NCBI GenBank assembly: GCA_023375785.1
Contig: SZWC01004974.1
Coordinates: 28,520 to 77,717, forward strand
Source of the DNA: Penium margaritaceum
Lineage: Eukaryota; Streptophyta; Zygnematophyceae; Desmidiales; Peniaceae
Length of the DNA: 49,198 nt
Direction: 5' to 3'
The position numbers and the translations under genes are program-made. Below, one piece after another: positions 20,592-30,380 of this stretch (the stretch's first letter is position 1; the number at the start of each line of letters is the position of its first letter). Under the pieces are notes generated by a model. That model was not told the origin of the DNA. It did not search any database and was given only the letters and a program-made list of their open reading frames with translations.

Positions 20592-20714
20592 TTGCTTAGT
20601 CTAGAACCGTGATTACGAGGGTGACATCTCCTCCTAGTTGCAATACTAGGAGCGGACGGCAAGTGCAATCTTGTTGGCCTTGTTTTCTTGTCCGTTGCCT
20701 TAGGTTGGTTGGCA
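20592..20714 (+). repeat. C LTR tail closing unit 1
   Basis: Matches the last 120 bp of the C LTR (CCGTGATTAC...GTTGGTTGGCA) and is followed by CCAGT, one base from the CCACT beside the C1 3' LTR. It is the hybrid end expected if two direct C LTRs recombined unequally. Confidence 0.78.
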
Positions 20715-20862
20715 CCAGTTCCTGTTTGGAATCTTGTGTAGAATCAACCAGCTCTTCCTTGCTTGGTTTCCTCTAATCAAATGTCATGTTTCGGTTGGTG
20801 AGGAGCCTTCATGCTGCCAGTTCCTATAGGCAGTAGGTCTTGTGGGCCCATTACCCTTTGTC
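20715..20862 (-). pseudogene. A0 remnant, duplicate copy
   Basis: Second copy of 13211-13357. The joint between linker and primer site is clear here: GTCTTGTGGGCCCATTACCC, against GTCTTGTGGGCCGTCTC in the A2 linker and TGTGGGCCCATAACCC in the A2 primer site. Confidence 0.75.
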
Positions 20863-21482
20863 TGTTGGAGTGATGCTCCTCTTCATGGTAGGAATGACTC
20901 CAAAAAGGAACACCAAAAAGACAAGCCGGAGTGGCTTAGTCGATAATGGTGTCCATCTGTAGAGGCAAAGGCTTGGGTTCAAGTCCTATAAGATGAAGTT
21001 TTTCCCTGCCTCAAGGGAGGACAAAAAAAGGTGCCAGAAAGCTAGCTGAACTTCTAGTGATTCTCACTAAGATTCTAGAAGTCTACGCTAAGGTCGAGGA
21101 AGGTGGCAAACCTCATAGAAAGGATGACTTATCCTACAAGGAATATAGAGATGTCTCGGTCTTCTAGATACCTTCCCTTATATTAGAAGTAAGCCGAGGA
21201 ATCCACAAAGGGGTAGAAACTTTGAGAGGAGAGAAGGGATTCTTTTGTAGGTGGGAAAGATAACAGCCTACGAAGGGATACTCTACAAGTCATAGAATCT
21301 ACAAGGAAGCTTCAAATGTGGCATGCCTTGGTGTTCTAGAAATCTTAGATGAGTTCTAGTTTTTGCAATAGTTTTGGCTTTAATTGACCGGGAAAGAACT
21401 CTTTGTTAAGGTTTACAAGCAATGGCATGTTATAGCTTCTGCTAGGGATCCTCAAAGGTCAATACCTACCTTCAAGCAAACA
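20863..21482 (+). repeat. B2 5' LTR
   Basis: 620 bp, TGTTGG...AAACA. tRNA-like module at 20932-20986 (TGGCTTAGTCG, GGTTCAAGTCC). A short stretch at about 21375-21405 reads in reverse orientation relative to the other B LTRs, and the sequence from there to the end is shortened. The primer site after 21482 is barely recognisable. Confidence 0.82.
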
Positions 21483-21523
21483 AATGCTGATGAACCCATG
21501 CTGTTGAGAGGTCCCAAGCTAGC

Positions 21524-22360
21524 TTGTATTCACGTTTACAAGATCAGGTCATGGCCGTCAAGAAGCCAGAAAACAACCGCACTATCCTTACGTTTGAAAG
21601 GACAAGGTTTTCCTTACGGAGATGGCAGTCTGAGGCATTATTTGACATCAAGGGGCTGCTTGAGCTTGTAAAAGGTGACGTGATTGCTCCGCTAGGAACT
21701 GCAATAACTACAGTACAAGAGCCATACATGTAGCGCAAGAAATGGCGCTTGTGCTCCTTGTGTTGGCGTTATGCCTGCCACAACTTAGACACATCGGAAA
21801 ATGTACCCTGGCTGTAGAAGCATGGTCAAAACTCTGCTCCATCTACGAGTCAAACAACCTCTCCAAGCAGTTCTTTATCTTGAAATGGCTCGTCACCCTT
21901 CAAGCCAATAAAGGTGATAACGTCATGAAGAGCATGCAGTAGATTGAGTCGCTTGCAACAAAGTCTTTGGCCGCTGGTTGGGAGGTTGACTCTCACTTGT
22001 AAACGATGATCCTCTTTCTGGCCTTGCCGGACAGTTGGAGTCCCATGATCACTCTCCTTTGTGGCTGGCCTTCCAACGAGTTCAAGTACTTGAAGGTTGT
22101 TGAGTACTTGTGCATTGAGTGCATGCGGCGTGGTAGTTGAGAGAGTGTAATGGCATCAAATCCTGCATATCCAATTTGTCCTCAATGTAGAGGCCAAGTC
22201 AACTAGTGGAAGGGTGCCAAGCAGACCAAGAAGGGTGACAAGATGAGGGACTTCTTCATCCATGGCACGAAGGACCACTATGCACACAACTGCTCCAAGA
22301 AGAAGCCAGATTGGTTGTAGTGGGGCACAAAGAAAGACAAGAAGGCCCTCATGGTGCACA
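21524..22360 (+). pseudogene. gag: B2 gag
   Basis: MYSRLQDQVMAVKKPENNRT and LTFERTRFSLRRWQSEAL (21524-21733), then AVEAWSKLCSIYESNNLSKQ, FFILKWLVTLQANKGDNVMK and LALPDSWSPMITLLCGWPSN in other frames: the copia capsid pattern with its PDSW motif. The zinc knuckle near 22247-22300 reads FFIHGTKDHYAHNC, with the first Cys pair lost. At least five stops. Confidence 0.75.
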
Positions 22361-22718
22361 ATCCCACCAACATAGAAGATGCCGGAGTTCCCAATACTGA
22401 TTCTGGATTAGGCCGTCACATCCAATGCAATAAGACGGTATTTGTCACCAATCGTTCCTTTGAGAATGCATGACGATGGCCAATAGCAAAACAGAGCTGG
22501 TTGCCGATGAGGATAAGGTCCGCATTGAGTTATATGTGGATAGCAAACCAGTCACAAGCATTATCCATGACGTGCTGCACATGTCCATTTTTGGAACAAA
22601 CCTGCTCTCCTTCTGCCGCCTCACAAACAAGGCACTTGAGCTACTCTTCATAAAGAAGAAGGCCGTCATCCGCAAGGAATACTTGTACTTGCTACGCGTG
22701 AAGATCCTTGGCTGCTAG
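22361..22718 (+). pseudogene. pol: B2 protease
   Basis: TDSGLGRHIQ keeps the catalytic Asp-Ser-Gly near 22390-22420. Then, from 22470, ADEDKVRIELYVDSKPVTSI, HDVLHMSIFGTNLLSFCRL and LYLLRVKI. Two frames are needed. Confidence 0.78.
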
Positions 22719-23349
22719 ATGGAGTCCAACATCACCAATTTTACAATGAAGGATGAAACAGACCTGGACCTGTGGCACCACCGACTTATCCATATTTCTC
22801 CATTGACGGTGAAGGAGATGGCAAAGGGAGAGGTGGTGCGGTGTCTCCAAATCATTGGCATTGATGAAACTAAGGAGACGATGTGTAAGCCATGCATTCT
22901 TGGAAAATCAATGCGAGTGCCATTCATGGCGAAGGGGATGCGTGCATCTGTCAAATTGGGGGTGGTACATATAGATGTGTGTAGACCACTTAAGAGCTCC
23001 ATCATTAGAGCTTGCTACTTCCCACCTTCATCATCAACAACAACCGCAAACTCTACCTCTATCCCATAAAGCAGAAAACAGAGATGCTTGCATGTATGTA
23101 AGAGTTTGTTGCATACGTGGAGTGCTAGACAAAGTTGAAGGTGAAAGAGTTCTCGATTGACATCAGCAATGAATATGTGGACAGCCTTGGATGGATACAG
23201 AGTAAAGGGATTGAATGAAAGAAAAACAATCCACACTCTCCGCAACAGAATGGCGATTCAAAGAGAACCGACCACACAATACTCAATATGGTATTATTGA
23301 TGTTCACTCACACCCACCTTGCACAACACTATTGGATGGAGGCAGCAAG
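22719..23349 (+). pseudogene. pol: B2 integrase, truncated by the C4 LTR
   Basis: 22719-23069 is open: LWHHRLIHISPLTVKEMAKG and CKPCILGKS give the full HHCC zinc domain, and VVHIDVCRPLKSS gives the first Asp. After a frameshift KEFSIDISNEYVDSLGWIQS (second Asp), NGDSKRTDHT (Glu position is Lys) and AQHYWMEAAS follow. The end at 23349 is the same codon as in B1. Confidence 0.83.
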
Positions 23350-23778
23350 TGTTGACCTAATATGCCCCTTGTCCATGGTTGACATTTGAATAAGCACATG
23401 ACAGACCAGGCATGCATTACTCTCTTCGAGTAAGTCTCCTAAGTCTGGTCTACATAAACATGGCATGCAGTGCTCCTTTGGAGCAAGTGGCCTTGGTCAA
23501 AACTGGAAAGGATAGCCAGAAAACGCTACCTAGGACAACTCCTTGTTGCTTATATATTCCAGAGTTGGTCTCTGAGCGAGAGGTCACTAGGTTGAATTCC
23601 ATCCTTGTGACCTATCTTCTTTATGACCAAAAGGGATATAGGAAGGATCTAAGAGACATCTTGGAGCATTCCAAGACCTTTCCTATTGGCTGGCGCCACT
23701 TGGCAGTGACAAAGAGTGCCTTGTAGGCAGGGAAGATGATGTAATCCAGATTGTCCCCAAAGTGGCTCATCCATGGAG
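23350..23778 (+). repeat. C4 5' LTR, part 1
   Basis: TGTTGACCTAATATG to CCATGGAG; matches 449-875 and 15953-16382. The last 5 bases, TGGAG, are the left target copy for C3 (right copy AGGAG at 29270-29274). The tRNA-like module here reads TTGCTTATATA and GGTTGAATTCC. Confidence 0.87.
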
Positions 23779-24477
23779 TGTTAACTCAATGGACTAGAAA
23801 AAAAGACTGATACAATGGCAGTTGCCGTTCCCTCCTAGTATTACAAGTGGGAGGAGATATCACCCTTAGCATCATAGTTCCATACTGAGCAGTTCCCAGG
23901 AATCACTTCCTTGTAGTGTGTCCTTAGCACCTGATCACTTTTGCCTCAGGAGCTAACTCCTGGGGCATAGACCAACCAAAGCTTCTTTGGTGTTTGCCTC
24001 TGGTTGACAACTTTGTGAGGAGTCTCAAAGGTAAGAACTATAATCAAGGACAGGAAAGTGACAGGTACTTATGGTCGTAGAGCCAACGTCTAGCCTAGGG
24101 GCGTAGTGGCTCATCGAATGAGCCACTTTCATGGAAATCTGGAATGCATCATCCCCCCTTCCTACATGGTGCTCTCTTTGACTGCCAAGTGGCGCCTGCC
24201 ACGATAAAAGTCCTTGGAATGTTCGAAGATGCCTCTTAAAATCTTCTTGTTACCCTTCTGGTCGCAAAAACGTTAGTCTCTGGGCAGAGATTAGACCTTG
24301 TGACCTCTTGCTTAAGAGATTGACTGTGGAATGTCTAATCCACAAAGAGTTTTCCTAGAAAGTCTTTGCTCGCTATAGTATCCAATCCAGACCAAGAGTA
24401 CTTACTCCAAAGGAGTAGTGCATGCCTTGTCTCTTGTACAAATATCCGCTATGGTTAAGGGGCATATCAAGCCAACA
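23779..24477 (-). repeat. C3 3' LTR
   Basis: 699 bp, TGTTAACTC...GCCAACA on the plus strand; aligns with C2's 3' LTR with small deletions. The minus-strand polypurine tract GGTGGAAGGGAGAGCT lies at 24478-24493. Confidence 0.87.
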
Positions 24478-24887
24478 AGCTCTCCCTTCCACCTGTGTCC
24501 ATTTGCTGATAGATATCTATTCTCTCTAGCTGTCTTGGCCCTAGCCTTTTTCGGCTACGTTGACCATAGCGTACATCGGGAACCTGCAGAATGCAATTTG
24601 GTATCAAGCATCTTGGACATGCAATCTGCGAGCATCTTTGTAGTCACCGCGTATTCTAGGTCCACAATCACCTATGCAACCAGGTTGTAGTAGAAGTGGT
24701 ACCTCAGGTCAATGTGCTTCGTCCGCCAGGAGTTGACATCATCTTGTGCCATTTTCTTGGCACTCTTGTTTTCGATGCGGACCCCTGTTGCATCCGTCTA
24801 TGGCACTTTCATCTCAGTAAGTAAGCTGCATAACTATTGTGTCTCGTGCATGCTTTTGACACAATGATGAAGTCTGTCTTAGCGGGA

Positions 24888-24931
<44 letters not shown>

Positions 24932-26160
24932 CTTAATTTCTGCTAACCCAAGAGACTGCTCCACCGTTGAAGGGGCACACGAAGCCAGAGGTGGAACTTT
25001 TGTTGTTAATTATTCCTTCCAAGTGGGCATCCGTGTACCACACAAGCCGTAGCGGGTCAGATCCCTCTTGGCCTCCAAACTGGAGTCTCATGTGTCGTGT
25101 CTTCTATAGATAGCACATTATATGCTCAACTGCTTGCCAATGCTTTGGCCCAGGATTGGCCACAAACCTACACATTTGTCCCACACTTTAGCAAATATGA
25201 GGGCGTCTTCCCATCATGGTATATACTAGGTTGCCAACAGTAGATAGGTGTGGAATGTTCTCTATCTCACACCGTTCGGCTTTTGTGATGGGGCTCATGA
25301 AGGAGGAGAGCTTGAATTCTGTTGTCATGGGTATGTTGATGGCCTTCTAGTCCTCCATATTGTAGTCCTTGATAACCTCCATGATGTGCTTGGTCTGGTT
25401 TAGCTCGATGCTCCCTGCTGCTTGATTGTGGTGGATGGTTATCCCGCGATAGAACTCAAGAGGAACCATGTCCTTCATCTAGAACCTATTACTGAGATCA
25501 GTCTTTAGCTTGTTCAACAACTCCACTGACAATGAGGAGATGATCAGGTCATCCACGTAAAGTACAACAAGCATCAAGCTTTGTTCATCATCCTGCACGT
25601 AGATACTAGGGTCATTCTGGAAGTGAGAGAAGGTGAGCCTAGCCCTGAAGCCATCCATTTCCGTGTACCACATGCTTGGGGCATGTTTTAGCCCGTAGAG
25701 TGTTGTCACTGGTCTGTAAACCTTACTCTCTAATGCTTTCACTCCCTCAAGCACTTCCATCAGCATTTGTTTTCAAGCTTCCTCCAAAGGAAAGCTGTTT
25801 TGACACCCATCTAGTGGACTTCCACATGTTTTCTAGCAGTGATACCCCACATGGATCTGTTCAAGGCAAAGGTGATCACAGGCGCGATGGCGTGCTTGTT
25901 CTATGACTTTCCACGCTAGGAAAAAACCTTTGCCACAACTCTTGCCGTGTACTTGTTAGTTATACCATCCTTCTTGAACTTTTTCTGCAATACCCATCTT
26001 TACCCCACTACGTGGATGTTTGGGAGCCTGTCTAGCAGAACCCATGTTCCGTTGTCTTCACTGGATGCGAGCTCACTATCCATTGCCTCCTTCCAGTTGG
26101 CCACATCTGGTATGTTCATAGCCTATACTACAGTTACAAGCTCTCCCCAAGCCAAGCATG
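24478..26160 (-). pseudogene. pol: C3 RT and RNase H
   Basis: Minus-strand frames in order: RT fingers (WKEAMDSELASSEDNGTW-like, about 26030-26100; AKVF at the HAKGF site), 25479-25766 with LMEVLEGVKALESKVYRPVT, TLYGLKHAPSMWYTEMDGF, SLMLVVLYVDDLIISS (YVDD intact) and LNKLKTDLSNRF, then the thumb and RNase H to 24560. A GA microsatellite has grown inside RNase H (24886-24930), destroying the frame. Stops elsewhere. Confidence 0.85.
24886..24930 (+). repeat. (GA)n microsatellite
   Basis: About 22 GA units with one AT interruption. The equivalent site in C2 reads GGTAGAGAGAAAGAC, so it grew from a short GAGAGA seed after the duplication. Confidence 0.95.
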
Positions 26161-27180
26161 ACTAGCTGAGTCCGGTCCATTCCGCACTCTCACCATCATA
26201 CTTAGGCGGAGGTTTCTTTTTGCGCGTTCTGCACCGGAGTGTTGTTGGTGGCGCTTCAAGGCTTAGTTACTTCTGTTGCTCTTGCGCTGTCAGTTATGAG
26301 TTGATTGAGGAAGAGCCATCGGCTTGAGTGTTTAAGTCAAGAGTCTTCGAACGACTCATAATTTGTGCGAGTCTATTGCTGTGTCAACCTCTATAGCCAC
26401 TCTCCCTACCGCACCATCATTCTGCCCTTGGAACCATCCACTAGTTCATAGGTGTGTGATCAGCTAACTAGAGCAATGTAACTCCTTCTCCTGATTTGGG
26501 ATCATGGACAGGATCCACCGTCTTTCTCTTGCCAGAATTGTCCGGATGAACTTTTCAGCTGCTTGGTACTACAGCTTGTATGCATTGTGTGTAGTTTCAT
26601 ATCCGACCATTGCACACTGGTGAGCAAGCACATCGAGCGTGCCACTTCCTTCTCCTACTTGGACCTTTGCCCAGGTAGTACAGCCAAAGACCCTCGAGTG
26701 TGAGGCATCTGGCTTCTTCCTTGACCAAGCCTCTAGTGGCGACCTCAACTCCTTCTGTTGCTCTTTCTTGCGGCACCTTCCAAGCACCGCTGCTAGAGAT
26801 GGGATCCACAAGCAAGATGGAAGTTTAGCGTCAAAAAGCATGTTTTGTGTTATACAGAGGATGGTCTGGTTCATCCGCTCGGCAATACCATTCCTCTGGG
26901 GGTTGTAAGGCGTGGTGGTCTTGTTGTTGATGCCGTATTGGCTCAACCAGCCTTTACATGCCTCGTACTCACCACCGTTGTCCATGCGTATCCTTGACCT
27001 TCTTGCTCCTTTGTTGCTTTACCATAGCAATAAAATCTTATACCTTTGCCTTGACCTCTCCCTTTGTCTTGAGGAAAAAGATCCTCATGTTGCAACTGTA
27101 GTCATCAATGAAGGATTGGAAGTACTTGGTGCCGCCGTTTGAAGGTGTGTGGAATGGTGCGCACACGTCAAAGCGGGTAA
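26161..27180 (-). pseudogene. pol: C3 linker and integrase
   Basis: Frame 26569-26985 (138 codons) reads MDNGGEYEACKGWLSQYGIN, NPQRNGIAERMNQTIL (catalytic Glu kept), AKLPSCLWIPSLAAVLGRC, a PLEAWSRKKPDASHSRVFGC segment and CAMVGYETTHNAYKL. Upstream come FLKTKGEVKAKV-like sequence and LTRFDVCAPFHTP (first Asp), interrupted at 27180 by a 300-bp insertion. The linker 26161-26560 has no open frame. This is the best kept integrase core of family C. Confidence 0.85.
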
Positions 27181-27480
27181 GCATATTGCTCTTGGATTTC
27201 AACGAATGGAAAATTGCGCATAATAAGATATAGGGATTAGAAGAGATTTCTTAGGATTGAATTGTTGTGCTAGTCCTTAATGGTTGAATCTGCATAAAAC
27301 CATACCTTGATTTCAACCTTTTATGTGTAGAAAAACACCATTGAAGCTTGAAATCCCTTAGTCTCTCACATAAAATCCAAGCTCAATTATCCATCTGGTA
27401 TGTAGAATAAATTGAACAAAAGAATGTGTCGCATTCCATCAGTTAAAGAAAAAGTTAACATCATAACTGAAGAGCAGTAC
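27181..27480. mobile_element. 300-bp AT-rich insertion in C3 integrase (possible MITE)
   Basis: C2 and other copies lack it. Removing it restores the coding order LGLTRFDVCAPF. Flanks GGTAA (27176-27180) and GGTA (27481-27484) look like a short target duplication. The ends carry a short inverted repeat (TTGCTCTT at 27186; AAGAGCAG at 27470). GGATTTCAA (27194) and TTGAAATCC (27349) form a second inverted pair. Base composition is much more AT-rich than the surroundings. No ORF of note. The family is not recognised. Confidence 0.45.
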
Positions 27481-27484
27481 GGTA

Positions 27485-27800
27485 GGCCCAAGATTGCTGC
27501 CGCACGTTGTCCGTTACGCCAAAAGAGATTTTTCTTTGCCTTGCCTTGGAGGCATGGATCACATAGCTTCTTGCACTTTTCGTTATCTTTGGCCTTGCAT
27601 CCCTTAGCCCTGTGCATGGAAAAGGCTGTTGTTGGCACACCTGAAGCAATGTTTAGTTTCCATCTTTGAGATGAACCCATCATTCTCCCTTGAAGATTGG
27701 TGACTCGATCCTGAGTAGAGCTTGTAGGCTCCACGATTGAGAATAGCTACTCCTTTGGTTGTGGGCATGCTCTCTACCATCAAGTTTGTCAAATTCTTCT
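27485..27800 (-). pseudogene. pol: C3 integrase zinc domain fused to a protease remnant
   Basis: Minus strand: GCKAKDNEKCKKLCDPCLQG and KAKKNLF give the integrase Cys pair. Directly upstream comes GVAILNRGAYKLYSGSSHQS, then SRENDGFIS and KHCFRCANNSLFHAQG from the protease front. The intervening protease and pre-integrase (LLSVSK, WH) are missing, about 400-450 bp compared with C1. The active site reads LYSG, so the Asp is Tyr. Confidence 0.78.
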
Positions 27801-28500
27801 TAATTTTTCCTTTGCCCTTGTACTTACCACCATGATCTCCATCTTCCTTCTTGGGAGCCTTACACTCTCGTGTCCAACTCCTAGGCTTGCCATGTTTATG
27901 GCACTTTCAAGGACACTTTGAACCCTTTTTTACCGCCATCGTCGCCTTTTCCTCCACCACCACCGCTTCTGCTACCGCTCTGACAAGAAGAGGATTTGTA
28001 GCCAGGGCCCCGGTATTTTGCACTATGGCCTTCATGTTGTTGTCAATGTTTCAGTTCATGTGAGTTACCTACTGAAGCAGACCTTCAATTTGCAACAGAA
28101 AGTCTGTCATTGAATCTCCTTTGTTCACCCTCAAAGAAATTAGTTTTTGAAGGATGAAGAGGCAATTTCTAAGAGCTGTTGATTGGTGTACACATGCAAG
28201 CTTCTCATAAGCCTTTGATGTATGTATCATGCCTTCGAGGTGGACATGCTATGATTCATGTACTGATGTCACAAGAATCACAAGCGCCAAATAAAGTTTG
28301 ACACTTCATGTTTCATATCTAGGGTCTGTTTCCAGAGCTTAAACCTCTTTTCCAAGGAAAATCTTCAAGAAGACACACACCCTCACGAAAATCTCAAAGT
28401 GCCATTTCCACAAGGGAAAACCTATCCCTATGAACTTTGACACCCCACCATTGACCTGCTCAAGAGTCAGTGTCGTGGGTGCCGTTGTATTGCTTACAGC
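27801..28500 (-). pseudogene. gag: C3 gag
   Basis: Begins near 28500 with TTAPTTLTLEQVNGGVSKF, matching C4 gag (MTTPTTLIFEQFNGGM); the start ATG is mutated. KWHFEIFVRVCVFLKIFLGK, a NRALRNCLFILQKLISLRVN-like segment and a zinc-knuckle remnant near 27870-27905 (KHGKPRSWTRECKAPKK) follow. The central capsid is frameshifted, and the PESW segment is missing. Confidence 0.72.
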
Positions 28501-28847
28501 TTCTTTGCTTCGTAACGTTTCATGTAGGCTCATATACGCTGTTGTCTACTACCGATTTAGAAGGTGCAGATCTGTTGCTTACCCCTTAGCCGTTGATCAC
28601 CTGCAAACAGAAAAAAATGCACTCTAGCGAACCCATGGTCGTGCTTTCAAAGGCAAAGCTTCTCTTGGTTTGGGTGCAAGGATCATACGTCCAAGGGCAG
28701 AGCTTGTCCTTGGTCCTTGTTTTCTAAATGCCAGCACCTGTCTTTGGATCCAATGGAGGCGATGGAGCAGATGGAGGTTTGGTGCTGATGCGTGCTACAA
28801 AACAAGAGAGGGCAAGTGATCGTAGAAGCGTGCCTTACAACAAGTCA
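28501..28847 (-). other. C3 5' leader
   Basis: Holds the two-unit leader repeat (about 28627-28715, with AAGGGCAGAGCTTGTCC at 28693) and AATGGAGGCGATGGAGC-type minisatellite units near 28750. No conserved ORF. Confidence 0.65.
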
Positions 28848-28866
28848 GTGTTTGCCCATAACCCTT
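28848..28866 (-). other. C3 primer-binding site (half-tRNA-iMet type)
   Basis: The plus strand reads GTGTTTGCCCATAACCCTT beside the LTR: the anticodon arm of initiator tRNA-Met with two changes (GGG to TTG). Confidence 0.75.
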
Positions 28867-29269
28867 TGTCAAGCGACCTAAGGCAACAAACAAGAAAACA
28901 AGGCCAACACAATGGCACTTGCCGTATGCTCCTAGTATTACAACTAGTGGGAGATATCACTTACAATCATGATTCCATGTTAATCAGTTCATGTGAATCA
29001 CTTGCTTGTACCGTGTTCTTAGGATGTCGTCGCTTTTGCACAAGGAGCTAACTCCTAGAGCTTACACCAACTAACTTTTGTTTAGTGTCTGTATCTGGTT
29101 ACAACTTTGTAAGGAGTCTGAAAGGCAAGAACTTGCTCTAAGAGAATACTGCATGCCTTGTCTATTTAGAATAGACATAGGGGACTTACTCCAAGGGAGT
29201 AGTGCATGCCTAGTTCATCCCGTGCCTGTCCAAATGTCATCTATGGACAAAGGGTGTATCAGGTCAACA
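28867..29269 (-). repeat. C3 5' LTR, internally deleted
   Basis: 403 bp from TGTCAAGCGACC to AGGTCAACA. The outer parts match the C LTR; about 350 bp in the middle are missing near 29130 (joint AGAACTTGCTC), including the tRNA-like module. Confidence 0.82.
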
Positions 29270-29453
29270 AGGAGCCACTACTGGCCTAGGCTAGAGGCAC
29301 AGTCTAGGAATATAGGTACATGTCACTTGCCTGTGATTCATTACAATTGTTACCTTTGAAACACTTCACAGAGGTATCCACCAAAGGAAGACATTTAAAA
29401 AGCATTGATTCGTACAAGCCCCAGGAGTGAGCTCCTGGTGCGAAATTGACCAG
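29270..29453 (+). repeat. C4 5' LTR, part 2
   Basis: Resumes with AGGAGCCACTACTGGCC, continuous with part 1, and runs to GACCAG, where a solo C LTR is inserted. Confidence 0.85.
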
Positions 29454-30197
29454 TCCCAACTGGCCTCAGGCAACGGACTAGAAAACAAGGCCAACACAAT
29501 ATCACTTGCCATCTGCTACTACTAATACAATTAAGAGGGGACATTATCCTCGGAATCAAAGTTGCACATTGTGCAGCTCATATAAATAACTTCATTACGC
29601 TGTCCTTGACAATTGGTTACTCTTGCATGAGGAGCTAACTCCCTACGCTTAGACCAACCAATGTTTCTTTAGTATCTACCTCTAATGAACAACTCTATGC
29701 GGAGTCCCGAAGGTAAGAATTGTAATGAATTAGAGGCAGTTTATAGGTACTTATAGTTGTAGAGCTAGCCTCTAGCCTCGGCACGGAGTGGCTCCTAAGA
29801 TGAGCCATCATCCCCTTACCTACTTGGTGTTCTCTATAACCGCCAAGTGGCGGCAGCCACTAGGAAGGACCTTGGAATGTTCTAAGATGTCTCTTAGAAC
29901 CTTTTTGTCCCCCTTTTGGTAAAAAAGAATATTAGTCACTCGGTTGGGATTTCATCAAATGAGCTCTTGCTCCAAACGCTAGCTGTAGAACACCTAAGCT
30001 ACAAGGAGTTATCCTAGGTAGTGTTTGTTGGCTATACTATCCAGTCTAGACCAAGGAAACGTGCTCCAAAGGAATAGTGCATGCCTTGTCTATCGTGACC
30101 AGACGTAGGGGACTTACTCCTAGGGAGCAGTGCATGCCTAGTCTGTCCTGTGCTTGTGCAAGTGTCTGCTATGGAGAACAAGCATATGAGGTCAACA
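29454..30197 (-). mobile_element. Solo LTR of family C, inverted, in the C4 5' LTR
   Basis: 744 bp in reverse orientation, TCCCAACTGG (from TGTCAACCGG) to AGGTCAACA, flanked by ACCAG (29449-29453) and ACTAG (30198-30202), a 5-bp duplication with one change. No internal element sequence, so it is a solo LTR. Near 29960 it keeps GGGATTTCATC, part of the tRNA-like module. Confidence 0.85.
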
Positions 30198-30362
30198 ACT
30201 AGGTCATGAGGACACAGTGCAAGAAAGTGATGCCTATGAACTGTTTTGTGTGGAACTCTCTTTCTGAGGATAGTATCTCCTCCTAGTTGCGACACTAGGA
30301 GCCGACGGCAGGTGCCATTGTGTCAGCCTTGTTTTCTTATCCCTTTCTTAGGCCGATTGACA
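30198..30362 (+). repeat. C4 5' LTR, part 3
   Basis: Matches the last 165 bp of C LTRs and ends GGCCGATTGACA at 30362. Confidence 0.87.
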
Positions 30363-30380
30363 AAGGGTTATGGGCCCACA
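30363..30380 (+). other. C4 primer-binding site (half-tRNA-iMet type, best copy)
   Basis: AAGGGTTATGGGCCCACA directly follows the LTR CA. GGTTATGGGCCCA is complementary to the initiator tRNA-Met anticodon arm TGGGCCCATAACC. Confidence 0.87.

Larger units (their letters stand above)
13211..20714 (+). repeat. Tandem segmental duplication, unit 1
   Basis: Order: A0 remnant, B1, C-LTR fragment, nested minus C element (C2), C-LTR tail. Unit 2 (20715-30362) has the same order and the same junction bases (TTGTC before B, GCAAG before the C LTR, AGGAG at the nested element). The simplest reading is unequal crossing-over between direct C LTRs. Confidence 0.8.
20863..23349 (+). mobile_element. B2: family B element, duplicate of B1, 5' part only
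   Basis: Same content and same end point as B1: LTR, gag, protease, and integrase cut at 23349 by the C4 LTR after GCAAG. B2 keeps some residues that B1 lost (DSG in protease, WHHRLIHIS in integrase), which helps to read the family. It has its own stops, so it is also dead. Confidence 0.85.
23779..29269 (-). mobile_element. C3: family C element with both LTRs, internally deleted
   Basis: 3' LTR 23779-24477 and 5' LTR 28867-29269 (shortened) enclose RNase H, RT, linker, integrase, protease remnant, gag, leader and primer site on the minus strand. Target duplication TGGAG/AGGAG within the C4 LTR. A deletion joins protease to the integrase zinc region, and a 300-bp foreign insertion lies in integrase. 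It is the duplicate of C2 and shows what C2 lost. Confidence 0.88.
20715..30362 (+). repeat. Tandem segmental duplication, unit 2
   Basis: A0 remnant, B2, C4 5' LTR with C3 nested in it, then a later solo C LTR and the LTR end. Junction bases equal those of unit 1. The longer length comes from C3 being nearly complete and from the solo LTR and the 300-bp insertion. Divergence between the units is visible in every paired segment, so the event is old. Confidence 0.8.

Noticed and set aside
27176-27484. The GGTAAG...GAGCAG insertion read as a spliceosomal intron
   Set aside because: The disrupted gene is on the minus strand, where these ends do not form GT...AG; the paired C2 copy lacks it and the flanks look like a target duplication.
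23350-30362. C2 and C3 as independent insertions
   Set aside because: Both lie at the same base of a C LTR that itself lies at the same base of a B element; one ancestral insertion followed by duplication is far more likely.
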